A stretch of 10,388 bases of DNA, taken from DATAWZ01 sp036266975. GTDB taxonomy: Bacteria > Actinomycetota > Thermoleophilia > Solirubrobacterales > Solirubrobacteraceae. The notes beneath the pieces are model-generated. The model did not search any database. It was not told where the DNA came from and saw only the letters and a list, made by a program, of their open reading frames with translations. Numbering within the stretch: the first letter of the stretch is position 1; every line of letters starts with the position of its first letter. This document shows positions 1 through 6,353 of the stretch, one piece after another. The position numbers were made by a program, and so were the translations under genes. Location of the stretch: positions 1-10,388 of the forward strand of contig DATAWZ010000182.1 of assembly GCA_036266975.1 (NCBI GenBank), given 5' to 3'.

Positions 1-141
1 GTCGTCGATTCGCGAGCGAAAATCGAGCATGGCCAGGACGCAGGGAGCCGGAATAGCAGCGCTATTTCGGCTCCCGAGGACGCCGCCAGGCGAAGATTTG
101 CAGCCGCGAAGCGGGAGCGGATTTACAGGAGGTGCCACTAG
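1..141. repeat. Right-hand part of a 165-nt near-palindromic repeat
   Basis: Bases 1-114 recur exactly at 10275-10388. Bases 118-141 (CGGATTTACA, then GGAGGTGCCACTAG) are the reverse complement of 10251-10274 with 21 of 24 positions matching. If the ends are joined, the element is exactly symmetrical: a 24-nt arm, a 57-nt half, a 3-nt loop, a 57-nt half and a 24-nt arm. The 57-nt halves pair strongly near the loop and only in patches elsewhere, for example around TTCGCG, AAATC and GC-TGGC. Both outer ends read CTAG, which could be a target duplication or simply part of the palindrome. It contains no plausible gene. The features fit a MITE or a REP/BIME-like intergenic repeat, or a structured RNA. 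The repeat and palindrome are seen directly; the class is inference. Confidence 0.75.
43..75. other. Central 15-bp stem-loop of the repeat
   Basis: Bases 43-57 (GGGAGCCGGAATAGC) pair with 61-75 (GCTATTTCGGCTCCC) around a 3-nt AGC loop. There are fourteen Watson-Crick pairs and one G-T wobble at 51/67. No T-tract follows on either strand, so it is not a classical intrinsic terminator. It sits downstream of the FMN reductase 3' end and could still stop or stabilise that transcript. It is the most stable part of the larger near-palindrome. Confidence 0.8.
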
Positions 142-216
142 CCGGTCCCCGGCAGGGTTGCTCGCTCATCGGGTCGTGCGGTGGCTGAAGGGAGCAGCGC
201 GGGCACGGCGCGAGAG

Positions 217-771
217 CTACGCGGCGACCGCACGCTGGCGCTCGGCCTCGGCGAGCAGCTCCTCGAGGATCGACTCCAGCGATTCGGCCTGTCCGGCGCG
301 AGCGAAGCCGTCTTGCTCGTTGAACGCCTCGTGCGCGGCCGCGACCGGAAGCTCGCGGTCGATGACGCGGGCACCGGCGGCGGCGAGCACCTTGCGCAAC
401 TCGGCCTGCGCCCACACGGCGCCGAACATCCCGACGCTCGAGCCGATCACCGCGACCGGCTTGCCCCGCAGGACGCTCGTGGCGACCGGGCGCGAGGCCC
501 AGTCGACGGCGTTCTTGAGCTGCCCGGGGATCGAGTGGTTGTACTCGGGGGTCGCGACCAGCAGCGCGTCGGCCTCGGCGATGGCCTCGCGCCAGGCCTG
601 CACCGCCGCGGGCGGATCGGCCTCGTGATCCTCGTCGAAGGGCGGGATCTCCCGCAGCCCCTCGAAGAAGACGAGCTCCTCCCCAGGCGGCAGCAGCCTC
701 GCTGCCGCCCGGAGCAGGCGCCGATTGTGGGAGTCGCGCCGGAGCGACCCCGAGATGGCGAGCACCTTCAT
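217..771 (-). CDS. NADPH-dependent FMN reductase family protein
   Basis: This 184-residue flavodoxin-fold protein belongs to the FMN_red family (ChrR/SsuE/azoreductase-like), soluble enzymes that use NAD(P)H to reduce bound or free FMN and pass electrons to quinones, azo dyes, chromate or a partner monooxygenase. The N-terminal GSLRRDSHN (residues 8-16) is the FMN phosphate-binding loop. PEYNHSIPGQLKNAVDWAS (75-93) is the family signature that contacts the isoalloxazine ring. The length is typical. The ATG start lies 12 nt after the stop of the upstream YceI gene, and the best Shine-Dalgarno match (AGGGG) overlaps that stop codon, so the two are very likely co-transcribed and perhaps translationally coupled. 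The pair is probably controlled by the divergent TetR protein. Which substrate it reduces cannot be told from the sequence. Confidence 0.93.
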   Translation of the reverse strand: MKVLAISGSLRRDSHNRRLLRAAARLLPPGEELVFFEGLREIPPFDEDHEADPPAAVQAWREAIAEADALLVATPEYNHSIPGQLKNAVDWASRPVATSVLRGKPVAVIGSSVGMFGAVWAQAELRKVLAAAGARVIDRELPVAAAHEAFNEQDGFARAGQAESLESILEELLAEAERQRAVAA

Positions 772-783
772 GACCGCGTGCCC

Positions 784-1332
784 CTACGCGGCGAGCGCGA
801 GCTCGAGGTCGACGATCAGGCGCACGTCGTTGGCGAGCGCGACTCCGCCCTTCGGGAGGGGAGCGTTGAAGGACAGCCCGTACTGGGTGCGGTCGATCAC
901 GGCCTCCAGGTCAAGACCGACCTTGGTCACGTCACCGAGGGTGACGACGGGGCCGGAGATCGTCCCGCGGGCCTGCAGGGGATGGGTCTGGTCCTTGATC
1001 GTCAGCTCGCCCTCGAGGGTGACCGCGTCGCCGTCGACGGCGATCGAGCTCGAGCGGAAGGTGATCTCCGGGTAGCGCTCGATGTCGAAGAAGTCCGGAG
1101 CGCCGAGGTGGGCCTGAAGGTTGGGGTCGCGCACGACGAGCGAGTCCGCCTTGACCGTGCCCACGAGGGCGCCGTTGCCGCCCTCGTCGACGGTCAGGCT
1201 GGCGTCGATCTCGTCGAAGCGGCCGCGGAAGAGGGCGACGGCCATGTGCTTGACGGCGAAGCTCGCCTGCGAGTGCACGGGGTCGATGTTCCAGGTGCCG
1301 GCGGGCAGCGAGGCAGTGGCGGTGCTCGACAT
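784..1332 (-). CDS. YceI family protein
   Basis: A 182-residue YceI-domain protein, an eight-stranded lipocalin-like barrel that in characterised members binds isoprenoid or other amphiphilic lipids. The domain starts at GTWNIDPVHSQASFAVKHM (about residues 12-30) and includes the typical F-x-G-x-F-like turn (FRGRFDEI) and the DFFDIERYPEITF segment (about 80-92). There is no signal peptide, so this copy should be cytoplasmic, as for many actinobacterial YceI proteins. The ATG is preceded by a good Shine-Dalgarno (AGGAGA, complement of 1339-1344) seven nt away. It is the first gene of a two-gene operon with the FMN reductase. A -10-like GATAAG (complement of 1360-1365) directly abuts a TetR-type operator. 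A role in quinone or lipid stress is inferred only from the reductase neighbour. Confidence 0.93.
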   Translation of the reverse strand: MSSTATASLPAGTWNIDPVHSQASFAVKHMAVALFRGRFDEIDASLTVDEGGNGALVGTVKADSLVVRDPNLQAHLGAPDFFDIERYPEITFRSSSIAVDGDAVTLEGELTIKDQTHPLQARGTISGPVVTLGDVTKVGLDLEAVIDRTQYGLSFNAPLPKGGVALANDVRLIVDLELALAA

Positions 1333-1365
1333 GGTGGTTCTCCTAGGTCGAAGTCAACTCTTATC

Positions 1366-1379
1366 CGGACCGCAGTCCG
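1366..1379. promoter_or_regulatory. Operator 1 for the divergent TetR regulator
   Basis: CGGAC-CGCA-GTCCG is a perfect 5+5 inverted repeat with a 4-nt spacer. It adjoins a -10-like GATAAG on the minus strand (complement of 1360-1365), so a bound repressor would cover the core promoter of the YceI/FMN reductase operon. The same half-sites recur at 1407-1420, with centres 41 bp apart, about four helical turns. Assignment to the adjacent TetR protein is inference from position and symmetry. Confidence 0.7.
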
Positions 1380-1404
1380 ATCCGTAGGGAAGATGCTAGC
1401 ATGT

Positions 1405-1422
1405 AGCGGACTGTGGTCCGCT
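1405..1422. promoter_or_regulatory. Operator 2 for the TetR regulator
   Basis: AGCGGAC-TGTG-GTCCGCT is a perfect 7+7 inverted repeat containing the same CGGAC-N4-GTCCG core as operator 1. It lies just downstream of a TAGCAT hexamer (1397-1402), a possible -10 for tetR on the plus strand, so it would overlap the transcription start and allow autorepression. It also covers the upstream GTG at 1413, which argues against that codon as the main translation start. Confidence 0.7.
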
Positions 1423-1463
1423 TAATCGATCAAACTTATGCTCAGCTCGTGACCGAATTACCC

Positions 1464-2045
1464 ATGTCGCCCGGCCTGCGCACCGAACGTGCCGACGCCG
1501 CCCGCAACCGCCTGGCGATCCTCGCCGCGGCCGAGCGGCTCCTGCACGAGCGCGGCGCCGAGGAGATGACGATGGATCAGCTGGCGTGCGCCGCCGGCGT
1601 CGGCAAGGGCACGCTGTTCCGGCGCTTCGGCGACCGCGCGAGCCTCTTTCACGCGCTGCTCGACGAGCGCGAGCGGGCGCTGCAGGAGCGGTTCATCCGC
1701 GGGCCGGCCCCGCTCGGTCCCGGCGGCTCGCCCCGCGAGCGGCTGGTCGCCTACGGGCGGGAGATACTCGACTTCATCGAGGAGCAGCACGGGCTGCTGC
1801 TCGCGGCCGAGACGGGACTGCTCGGCGGGCGGCTGCGTCACCCCGTCTACGGCGCCCATCGGGCCCACGTCAGCGCGCTGCTGGGCGAGGCGGGCTACGA
1901 GGCCGAGCAGGCCGACTACCTCGCCGACGTGCTGCTCGCGGCACTCGCGCCGCCGCTGATCGTCCACCAGCGAGGAGTGCTGGGCCGCTCAGCGGCTCAG
2001 CTCGCGCACAGCTGGGAGCAACTGGTGGCCAGGCTTGTCGACTGA
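1464..2045 (+). CDS. TetR family transcriptional regulator
   Basis: A 193-residue dimeric DNA-binding repressor. The N-terminal helix RNRLAILAAAERLLHERG (14-31) leads into the helix-turn-helix (MTMDQLACAAGVGKGTLFRRF, about 35-55) and the usual DRASLFHALLDER connector helix. The C-terminal two-thirds is the helical ligand-binding and dimer domain, too divergent to predict the ligand. The ATG at 1464 gives the normal short lead before helix 1. In-frame GTGs at 1413 and 1449 would add 17 or 5 residues, and none of the three has a clear Shine-Dalgarno. The 1413 start falls inside the palindromic operator. It is divergent from the YceI/FMN reductase operon and probably represses both that operon and itself through the two CGGAC-N4-GTCCG sites. 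Its last 57 bp overlap the convergent MFS gene. Confidence 0.9.
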   Translation: MSPGLRTERADAARNRLAILAAAERLLHERGAEEMTMDQLACAAGVGKGTLFRRFGDRASLFHALLDERERALQERFIRGPAPLGPGGSPRERLVAYGREILDFIEEQHGLLLAAETGLLGGRLRHPVYGAHRAHVSALLGEAGYEAEQADYLADVLLAALAPPLIVHQRGVLGRSAAQLAHSWEQLVARLVD

Positions 2046-3260
2046 GCCGAGGCCGTCGAGCAGCCAGATCGCGAGCGCGCCGAGCGAGAGCACGCCGCCC
2101 AGCCCGCAGACCGCGAACCATCCGCCGGCGCTCCAGGCCCACGCGGTGGCCGCCGAGGCGATCGCTCCGCAGAGGAAGTTGCCGGTCATGTAACAGGTAG
2201 TCAGCCGACTGCGGGCGTCCGGGCGCAGCTCGTAGATGATCGTCTGGTTGAGGATGTTCTGGCCCTGGATGCCGAGGTCGATGACGATCAGCCCGGCGAC
2301 GATCGGCATGGCGCTGCGGTGTCCGAGCGCGAGCAGCCCCCAGCCGAGGACGATCGAGAGCAGGAAGAACCCGGTGCCGCGACGGTGGCCGCCGCGATCG
2401 GCGAGCCGGCCGGCGAGCGGGGCGGCGCTCGCGCCCGCCAGGCCGGCGAGGCCGAACAGGCCGATGATCGCCTCGCCGTAGGAGAACGGCGGCCGCGAGA
2501 GCAGCAGCGCCAGCGCGGTCCACACGACCGTGAAGCTCGCCATCCCCAGCGCGCCGAAGCACATCCGCCGGCGCAGGCGCGGCTCCTCGCGCAGCAACGC
2601 GCCGAGCGAGGCCAGCAGCCGCCAATACGAGGGTGGCGCAGCCGGACGAAGTCCGGCGAGCCGGGCCCCTCGCTCCGTCGCCATCGGCAGCTCGCTGCTC
2701 GGGGGCACCGTGGGCAGCGCCCGCGCGAGCGCGGCGGCGAGCACGAGCATCGCGCCGGCGGCGACGGCGAACACCACCCGCCAGCCGGCCACGCTCGCCA
2801 CCAGTCCGCTGACCGTCCGGGCGAGCAGGATCCCGATGAGCAGGCCGCTCATCACGGTCCCCACGGCACGCCCGCGCTGCTCGTCGGCGGCGAGCGAGCT
2901 CGCGAACGGCACGAGCACCTGCGCCACCACCGAGGTCACCCCGGTCACGGCGATCGCCGCGGCCAGCGCGGCGAGGGTCGGCGCGGCGGCGGCACCGACG
3001 AGCCCGAGTGCCGCGAGGATCATGATCGGCGGGATCATGCGCCGGCGGTCGAGCAGGTCGCCGAGCGGCACGATGAAGACCAGGCCCACCGCGTAGCCGA
3101 TCTGCGACGCGGTGACGAGCAGGGCCGCGGTGGACGGCGAGCTGTGCAGCGCCGCGGCCACCGTGTGCAGGAGCGGCTGCACGTAATAGAGGTTCGCGAC
3201 GGCGACGCCGCAGGTCACGGCCATGAGCAACAGGAGCGGGCGGGTCAGGGTCTTCGACAT
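1989..3260 (-). CDS. MFS transporter (AraJ/YnfM-like)
   Basis: A 423-residue integral membrane protein of the major facilitator superfamily, predicted to have 12 transmembrane helices and to work as a proton-driven exporter. The first helix follows MSKTLTRPLLLLMAVTCG. The loop 2-3 motif A appears as PLGDLLDRRR (65-74), and a helix-5 antiporter-like stretch runs GLLIGILLARTVSGLVASV (139-157). A basic cytoplasmic loop (about residues 185-235) separates the two six-helix halves. The frame stays open upstream to 3452, but those 64 residues are low-complexity and overlap the divergent esterase, so the ATG at 3260 is preferred. That ATG lacks a strong Shine-Dalgarno and has a TACCCT hexamer 8 nt upstream, suggesting a leaderless transcript. 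The 3' end overlaps tetR antisense by 57 bp. The substrate is unknown. Confidence 0.92.
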   Translation of the reverse strand: MSKTLTRPLLLLMAVTCGVAVANLYYVQPLLHTVAAALHSSPSTAALLVTASQIGYAVGLVFIVPLGDLLDRRRMIPPIMILAALGLVGAAAAPTLAALAAAIAVTGVTSVVAQVLVPFASSLAADEQRGRAVGTVMSGLLIGILLARTVSGLVASVAGWRVVFAVAAGAMLVLAAALARALPTVPPSSELPMATERGARLAGLRPAAPPSYWRLLASLGALLREEPRLRRRMCFGALGMASFTVVWTALALLLSRPPFSYGEAIIGLFGLAGLAGASAAPLAGRLADRGGHRRGTGFFLLSIVLGWGLLALGHRSAMPIVAGLIVIDLGIQGQNILNQTIIYELRPDARSRLTTCYMTGNFLCGAIASAATAWAWSAGGWFAVCGLGGVLSLGALAIWLLDGLGSVDKPGHQLLPAVRELSR

Positions 3261-3268
3261 CGACTCAG

Positions 3269-3274
3269 AGGGTA
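3269..3274 (-). promoter_or_regulatory. Candidate -10 box for a leaderless MFS transcript
   Basis: Read on the minus strand the hexamer is TACCCT, fitting the actinobacterial TANNNT -10 consensus. Eight nt separate it from the ATG at 3260, so transcription should begin at or next to the start codon. No convincing -35 is seen. Confidence 0.4.
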
Positions 3275-3339
3275 TGAGGAGCCCATGAGCGCCCGGCGAA
3301 CCTGCGCATCGGCGCGGCCGAGTCGCTAGACCATCGGCG

Positions 3340-4248
3340 GTGGGCGCGTCGAGGACCCGGACGGTGGCCGCCGCGCTCGCGACGCTCGTGCTGGCGGTCG
3401 TCCTGCTCGCCGGGCGTGCCCGGGCCGCCGCCACGACCCGTTGCGGGGCCACCCCGGCCCCGAGTGCGCGAACGCTGCTGCTCGAGGTCGGCGGCCACCG
3501 CCGGCGTGCGCTGCTGCACCTGCCGCCGCTGAGCGCGGGCCGCCCGATCCCGCTGCTGATCGCCTTGCACGGCTACGGGGGCAACGGCCCCGGGCTCGAG
3601 CGCGACACCGGCTTCTCGACGCTCGCCGACCGAGACCACTTCGCGGTCGTCTACCCCGATTCGATGGGCGTGCAGTGGGACATCTCGGGGTCCGCGCGCG
3701 ACGTGAGGTTCATCGCGGCGGTGATCGTCCGGGTCGAGCAGGACGCGTGCATCGACCCCAACCGCGTCTACGCGACCGGGGTGTCCAACGGCGGGGGAAT
3801 GGCGGCGCGCCTCGGCTGCGACCTCAGCGGGGAGATCGCCGCGATCGCGCCGGTCGCCGGCGGCTACCGATCGCTGCCTCCGTGCAACCCCGACCGCCCG
3901 ATGTCGGTCCTGGAGATGCACGGCACGCAGGACACGACCGTGCCCTACTCCGGCCGCGGCGCCGATCACGCGGGGGCCGTGCTGCCGTTCATGTTCGCGT
4001 GGGCGATCCGCGACGGCTGCCAGATGCTGCCGAGCAAGGCCGTGGTCGCCTCGCACACGCTGCGCTACCTGTGGACGGGGTGCAGCGAGGGCAGCTCGGT
4101 CGAGCAGCTCAAGCTGTTCGGGGTCGGTCACGGCTGGCCGGGCGCGGTCGGCGCGGGCATCCGCTCGCCCGGGCCGCCGAGCATCTCGGCCACCACGGTG
4201 GTCTGGCGCTTTCTGTCGGCGCACACGCTCAGCCCGCCGCCGAGCTGA
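3340..4248 (+). CDS. Secreted LpqC/PHB depolymerase-like esterase
   Basis: A 302-residue alpha/beta hydrolase of the polyhydroxybutyrate depolymerase/LpqC group (COG3509-like), which also includes feruloyl and acetyl-xylan esterases. Residues 1-30 form a Sec signal peptide: a basic N-terminus, the hydrophobic VAAALATLVLAVVLLAG and an ARA-AA cleavage site. The mature part has the oxyanion-hole LHGYGG (76-81), the nucleophile elbow GVSNG with Ser149, the acid Asp198 in GTQDTTVPY and His264 in GVGHGW. All triad residues are present, so it should be active outside the membrane. Six cysteines in the exported part could form disulfides. The start is taken as GTG at 3340; no Shine-Dalgarno is visible, and a TAGACC (3327-3332) seven nt upstream could be an imperfect leaderless -10. 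The 3' end overlaps the next, convergent gene by 20 bp. The natural ester substrate is not determinable. Confidence 0.9.
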   Translation: MGASRTRTVAAALATLVLAVVLLAGRARAAATTRCGATPAPSARTLLLEVGGHRRRALLHLPPLSAGRPIPLLIALHGYGGNGPGLERDTGFSTLADRDHFAVVYPDSMGVQWDISGSARDVRFIAAVIVRVEQDACIDPNRVYATGVSNGGGMAARLGCDLSGEIAAIAPVAGGYRSLPPCNPDRPMSVLEMHGTQDTTVPYSGRGADHAGAVLPFMFAWAIRDGCQMLPSKAVVASHTLRYLWTGCSEGSSVEQLKLFGVGHGWPGAVGAGIRSPGPPSISATTVVWRFLSAHTLSPPPS

Positions 4249-5476
4249 GCGCCACCGGGAGGCGCCGGCGTCCCAGGGCGGCGGCGCCGATCGCCGCCGC
4301 GAACAGGCAGGCGATCGCCCCGACGCCGAGCCCCAGCCGGGCCCCGGCGAAGGCCATCACCCAGCCGACGAGCGGTCCGCCGATCGGGGTCGAGCCCTGG
4401 AAGGCGACGAACCACAGCGCCATCACCCGCCCGCGCATCTCCGGCGCGGCGGTGAGCTGGAGCGTTGAGTTGCCGGTCGACATGAACGACACGCTCGCCG
4501 CGCCGACGAACGCGAGCGCGACCAGCTCCAGCGCGAGCGAGGGCGCGAGCGCGGCGAGCAGCAACACCACTCCGAACGCCGAGGCGGCGATCGAGAGTGG
4601 CCGTACGCCGATCCGGCCGCGGGCGGCGACGCAGAGGCCGCCGGCGACCGCGCCGACGCCCATCGCCGCGGTCATGAAGCCGAACCCGGCGGCGCCGGAG
4701 TGCAGCGCCTGGCGAGCCATCACCGGCAGGCTGACCTGGAACTCGTAGGCGAGCGTGCCGGCCAGGGCCATCATCAGCAGCGGCACGGCCAGCTCGCGCG
4801 TGCGGGCCACGTAGCGCAGGCCCTCGCGCAGCTGGCCAGCCACGCGGGGCGCGGGCGGGCTGGGCGAGAGCGCGCCGCGGTCCAGGCGCACGAGTGAGGC
4901 GACGACGGCGACGAAGCTCACGGCGTTGGCCAGGAAGCACACGCCATCCCCGACCGTGGCGATCAGCACGCCGGCCGCGGCGGGGCCGACCGAGCGCGCG
5001 ACGTTGACGAGCACGGAGTTCAGGCTGACCGCGTTGCGCAGGTGCTCGGGCCCGACCATCTCGAGCATGAACGACTGGCGGGCCGGGTTCTCGAAGGCGT
5101 TATTCAGTCCCAGCAGCCCGGCGAGCACCGCGATCTCCCACACCCGGACCGCACCGGTGACGGTGAGCACGCCGAGGATCAGCGCCTGCACGCCCATCGC
5201 GCTCTGAAGCACGACCATCAGCCGGCGCTTGTCGACACGGTCGGCGATCACGCCCCCGTAGGGGCACAGCAGCAGGACGGGCAGCGTCTGGGCGGCGATG
5301 ATGAACCCGAGGTCCGTGCTCGACCCGGTGAGCGTGAGCACCAGCCACGACTGGGCGGTCATCTGCATCCAGGTCCCGACCAGCGAGATCGCCTGCCCGG
5401 AGATGTAGCGGCGGTAGTTGGGGACCGCCAGGGCCTGGAAGGTGACGCGACCCGCGTCGCGCAGGCGCTCGGTCAC
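4229..5476 (-). CDS. MFS exporter, ENTS/MFS_3 type
   Basis: A 415-residue major facilitator of the MFS_3 group, related to the enterobactin exporter EntS and to macrolide-type exporters, with 12 predicted transmembrane helices in the inner membrane. Family marks are the N-terminal NYRRYISGQAISLVGTWMQ (20-38), motif A as GGVIADRVDKRR (74-85), and the NAFENPARQSFMLEMVG segment (126-142) followed by LRNAVSLNS (146-154). The start is the GTG at 5474-5476, preceded five nt upstream by GAGGAG (complement of 5482-5487). This GTG overlaps the TGA of the upstream marR gene (GTGA), so the pump is co-transcribed and translationally coupled with its likely repressor. The expected role is efflux of a hydrophobic drug, siderophore or metabolite. 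The effector of the MarR protein is probably also a substrate, which is inference. Confidence 0.93.
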   Translation of the reverse strand: MTERLRDAGRVTFQALAVPNYRRYISGQAISLVGTWMQMTAQSWLVLTLTGSSTDLGFIIAAQTLPVLLLCPYGGVIADRVDKRRLMVVLQSAMGVQALILGVLTVTGAVRVWEIAVLAGLLGLNNAFENPARQSFMLEMVGPEHLRNAVSLNSVLVNVARSVGPAAAGVLIATVGDGVCFLANAVSFVAVVASLVRLDRGALSPSPPAPRVAGQLREGLRYVARTRELAVPLLMMALAGTLAYEFQVSLPVMARQALHSGAAGFGFMTAAMGVGAVAGGLCVAARGRIGVRPLSIAASAFGVVLLLAALAPSLALELVALAFVGAASVSFMSTGNSTLQLTAAPEMRGRVMALWFVAFQGSTPIGGPLVGWVMAFAGARLGLGVGAIACLFAAAIGAAALGRRRLPVALSSAAG

Positions 5477-5940
5477 GGGCGCTCCTCGCGCAGGCTGTCG
5501 GCGAGCGTCTCGAGCACCGGCAGCGCCCTCACGAGCGCCGCGGTCTGCGGCTCGTCGAGCCGGGACAGGTGTGCCTCCAGCAGCTCGGCGCGCTCGCGGC
5601 GGATCGTGCGCCGCCGGCGCTCGCCGGCGGGGGTGATGTGCACGACGACGCCGCGGCGGTCCTCGGCGTCGGCCTCACGGCGAACGAGCCCGCCCTCACT
5701 CAGCGCGGCGAGCGTACGGGACAGGAGGGTGGGGTTGAGGTCCTCGAGCTCGGCGAGCGCGCTCTGGCGCACGTGCTGCTCGCGGGCCACGGTGAACAGC
5801 ACGGAGATCTGGGTGGGCGTCAGGCCCGCGCCGGCCGGCGTCGTGCGCAGCCGCCGCGAGAGGCGCATGACCGCCGTGCGCAGCCGCGAGGCGTTGTCCG
5901 TCGCGGTCTGCTCCTGCGGGACCGAAGTTGACGCCGGCAC
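5473..5940 (-). CDS. MarR family transcriptional regulator
   Basis: A 155-residue winged-helix regulator. The recognition helix is NPTLLSRTLAALSEGGLV (69-86), and the wing with the conserved Asp-Arg pair is READAEDRRGVVVHITPAG (88-106). N- and C-terminal helices form the dimer interface. The frame extends upstream to a TTG at 5988, but the GTG at 5938-5940 is chosen because a perfect AGGAGG lies just before it and because the longer form would translate the palindromic operator. It heads a two-gene operon with the ENTS-type exporter through a 4-nt GTGA overlap. It most likely represses its own operon at the 16-bp palindrome 5976-5991 and is released by a phenolic or drug-like ligand, as is usual for the family. 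The ligand is not known here. Confidence 0.92.
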   Translation of the reverse strand: MPASTSVPQEQTATDNASRLRTAVMRLSRRLRTTPAGAGLTPTQISVLFTVAREQHVRQSALAELEDLNPTLLSRTLAALSEGGLVRREADAEDRRGVVVHITPAGERRRRTIRRERAELLEAHLSRLDEPQTAALVRALPVLETLADSLREERP

Positions 5941-5944
5941 CGAG

Positions 5945-5950
5945 CCTCCT
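5945..5950 (-). promoter_or_regulatory. Shine-Dalgarno that fixes the marR start
   Basis: The minus-strand sequence is AGGAGG followed by CTCG and then GTG. The match to the anti-Shine-Dalgarno is complete and the spacing is short but workable. It supports the 5940 start over the upstream TTG at 5988. Confidence 0.75.
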
Positions 5951-5975
5951 CTGCTGGTCGTGTTGGGCGAATATT

Positions 5976-5991
5976 TGCTTGCCGGCAAGCA
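5976..5991. promoter_or_regulatory. Probable MarR operator (perfect 16-bp palindrome)
   Basis: TGCTTGCCGGCAAGCA is a perfect palindrome in an AT-rich patch (5970-5998) that stands out from the GC-rich surroundings. It is 35 nt upstream of the marR start. Minus-strand AT-rich hexamers on either side (TAAAAT upstream, AAATAT overlapping downstream) could be the -10, so binding would block the promoter. The TTGC...GCAA half-site type is common for MarR proteins. The rest of the 119-bp gap between marR and the upstream gene holds only two short GC hairpins (6016-6030 and 6035-6048). Confidence 0.72.
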
Positions 5992-6059
5992 TTTTATCAG
6001 GCGGCGGCCCGCGCCCGGTCGCGTTGACCGTGGAGCGCTGGCGAGCGCCGACGCGCGGC

Positions 6060-6353
6060 TCAGAGGTGCTTGAACGCGTGCGTGCAGGAGTGCGCCGTCC
6101 CCGCCGCGGCGAGCGCCGCGGTGAGGTGGTGATGCGTGCGCAGGTCCTGCAGCGCCTCGTGCGCGTAGTAGACGCAGAAGACCTTGTTGACCGTCCGCCG
6201 CTGGCCGGGAGTGCGCGCGAGGTCATTGGCGATGTGGTGGATCACCACGCCGGCCACGAGATGGCTCGTCGAGCCGCAGCCCTCAACCGCCGCCGAGCCG
6301 CCGAGCGCGAAGACGACAGCCAGCAGCGCCAGCGGTCGACGGATCAGGCTCAC
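6060..6353 (-). CDS. Small His-rich putative lipoprotein
   Basis: I do not recognise this 97-residue protein as a named family. It starts at GTG 6351-6353, overlapping the crotonase TGA as GTGA, with no Shine-Dalgarno of its own, so it is probably translated by re-initiation after the crotonase. Residues 1-25 look like an export signal: basic LIRRP, then a hydrophobic LALLAVVFALGGSAA. They lead to VEGC at 23-26, a loose lipobox with Cys26. The mature part has ten histidines in total, including HH at 39-40, HHH at 74-76 and HSCTH at 88-92, and two further cysteines (60 and 90) that could form a disulfide or bind metal. A helical segment covers 40-80. The signal peptide and coupling argue that it is a real gene rather than a chance frame. 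Its function is unknown. Confidence 0.7.
   Translation of the reverse strand: MSLIRRPLALLAVVFALGGSAAVEGCGSTSHLVAGVVIHHIANDLARTPGQRRTVNKVFCVYYAHEALQDLRTHHHLTAALAAAGTAHSCTHAFKHL

Noticed and set aside
1..141. Integron attC site, SRP RNA or intrinsic terminator as an explanation for the hairpin
   Set aside because: The outer ends lack the GTTRRRY/RYYYAAC boxes of attC. The apical part is a perfect stem rather than the SRP helix 8 loop pattern. No T-tract follows the central stem on either strand.
141..153. GCCGG-TCC-CCGGC hairpin next to the repeat
   Set aside because: It is only five base pairs with a 3-nt loop; too weak to call a terminator for the FMN reductase operon.
181..1425. A 414-codon plus-strand frame opposite the FMN reductase and YceI genes
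   Set aside because: It spans two clear family members on the minus strand and the operator region, and shows no recognisable domain.
2319..3329. A 336-codon plus-strand frame opposite the MFS gene
   Set aside because: Its composition is Arg/Gln/His/Glu-rich low complexity and its extent mirrors the well-supported MFS gene on the other strand, so it is a shadow.
3261..3452. Longer N-terminus for the MFS gene starting at 3452
   Set aside because: The extra 64 residues are low-complexity, overlap the esterase signal peptide region antisense, and precede a normal MFS N-terminus at 3260.
6016..6048. Two short hairpins (CGGTC-GCGTT-GACCG and GCGCT-GGCG-AGCGC) as a terminator after the small lipoprotein gene
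   Set aside because: The stems are only five pairs each and lack a following T-tract, so in GC-rich DNA they are not strong evidence for termination.
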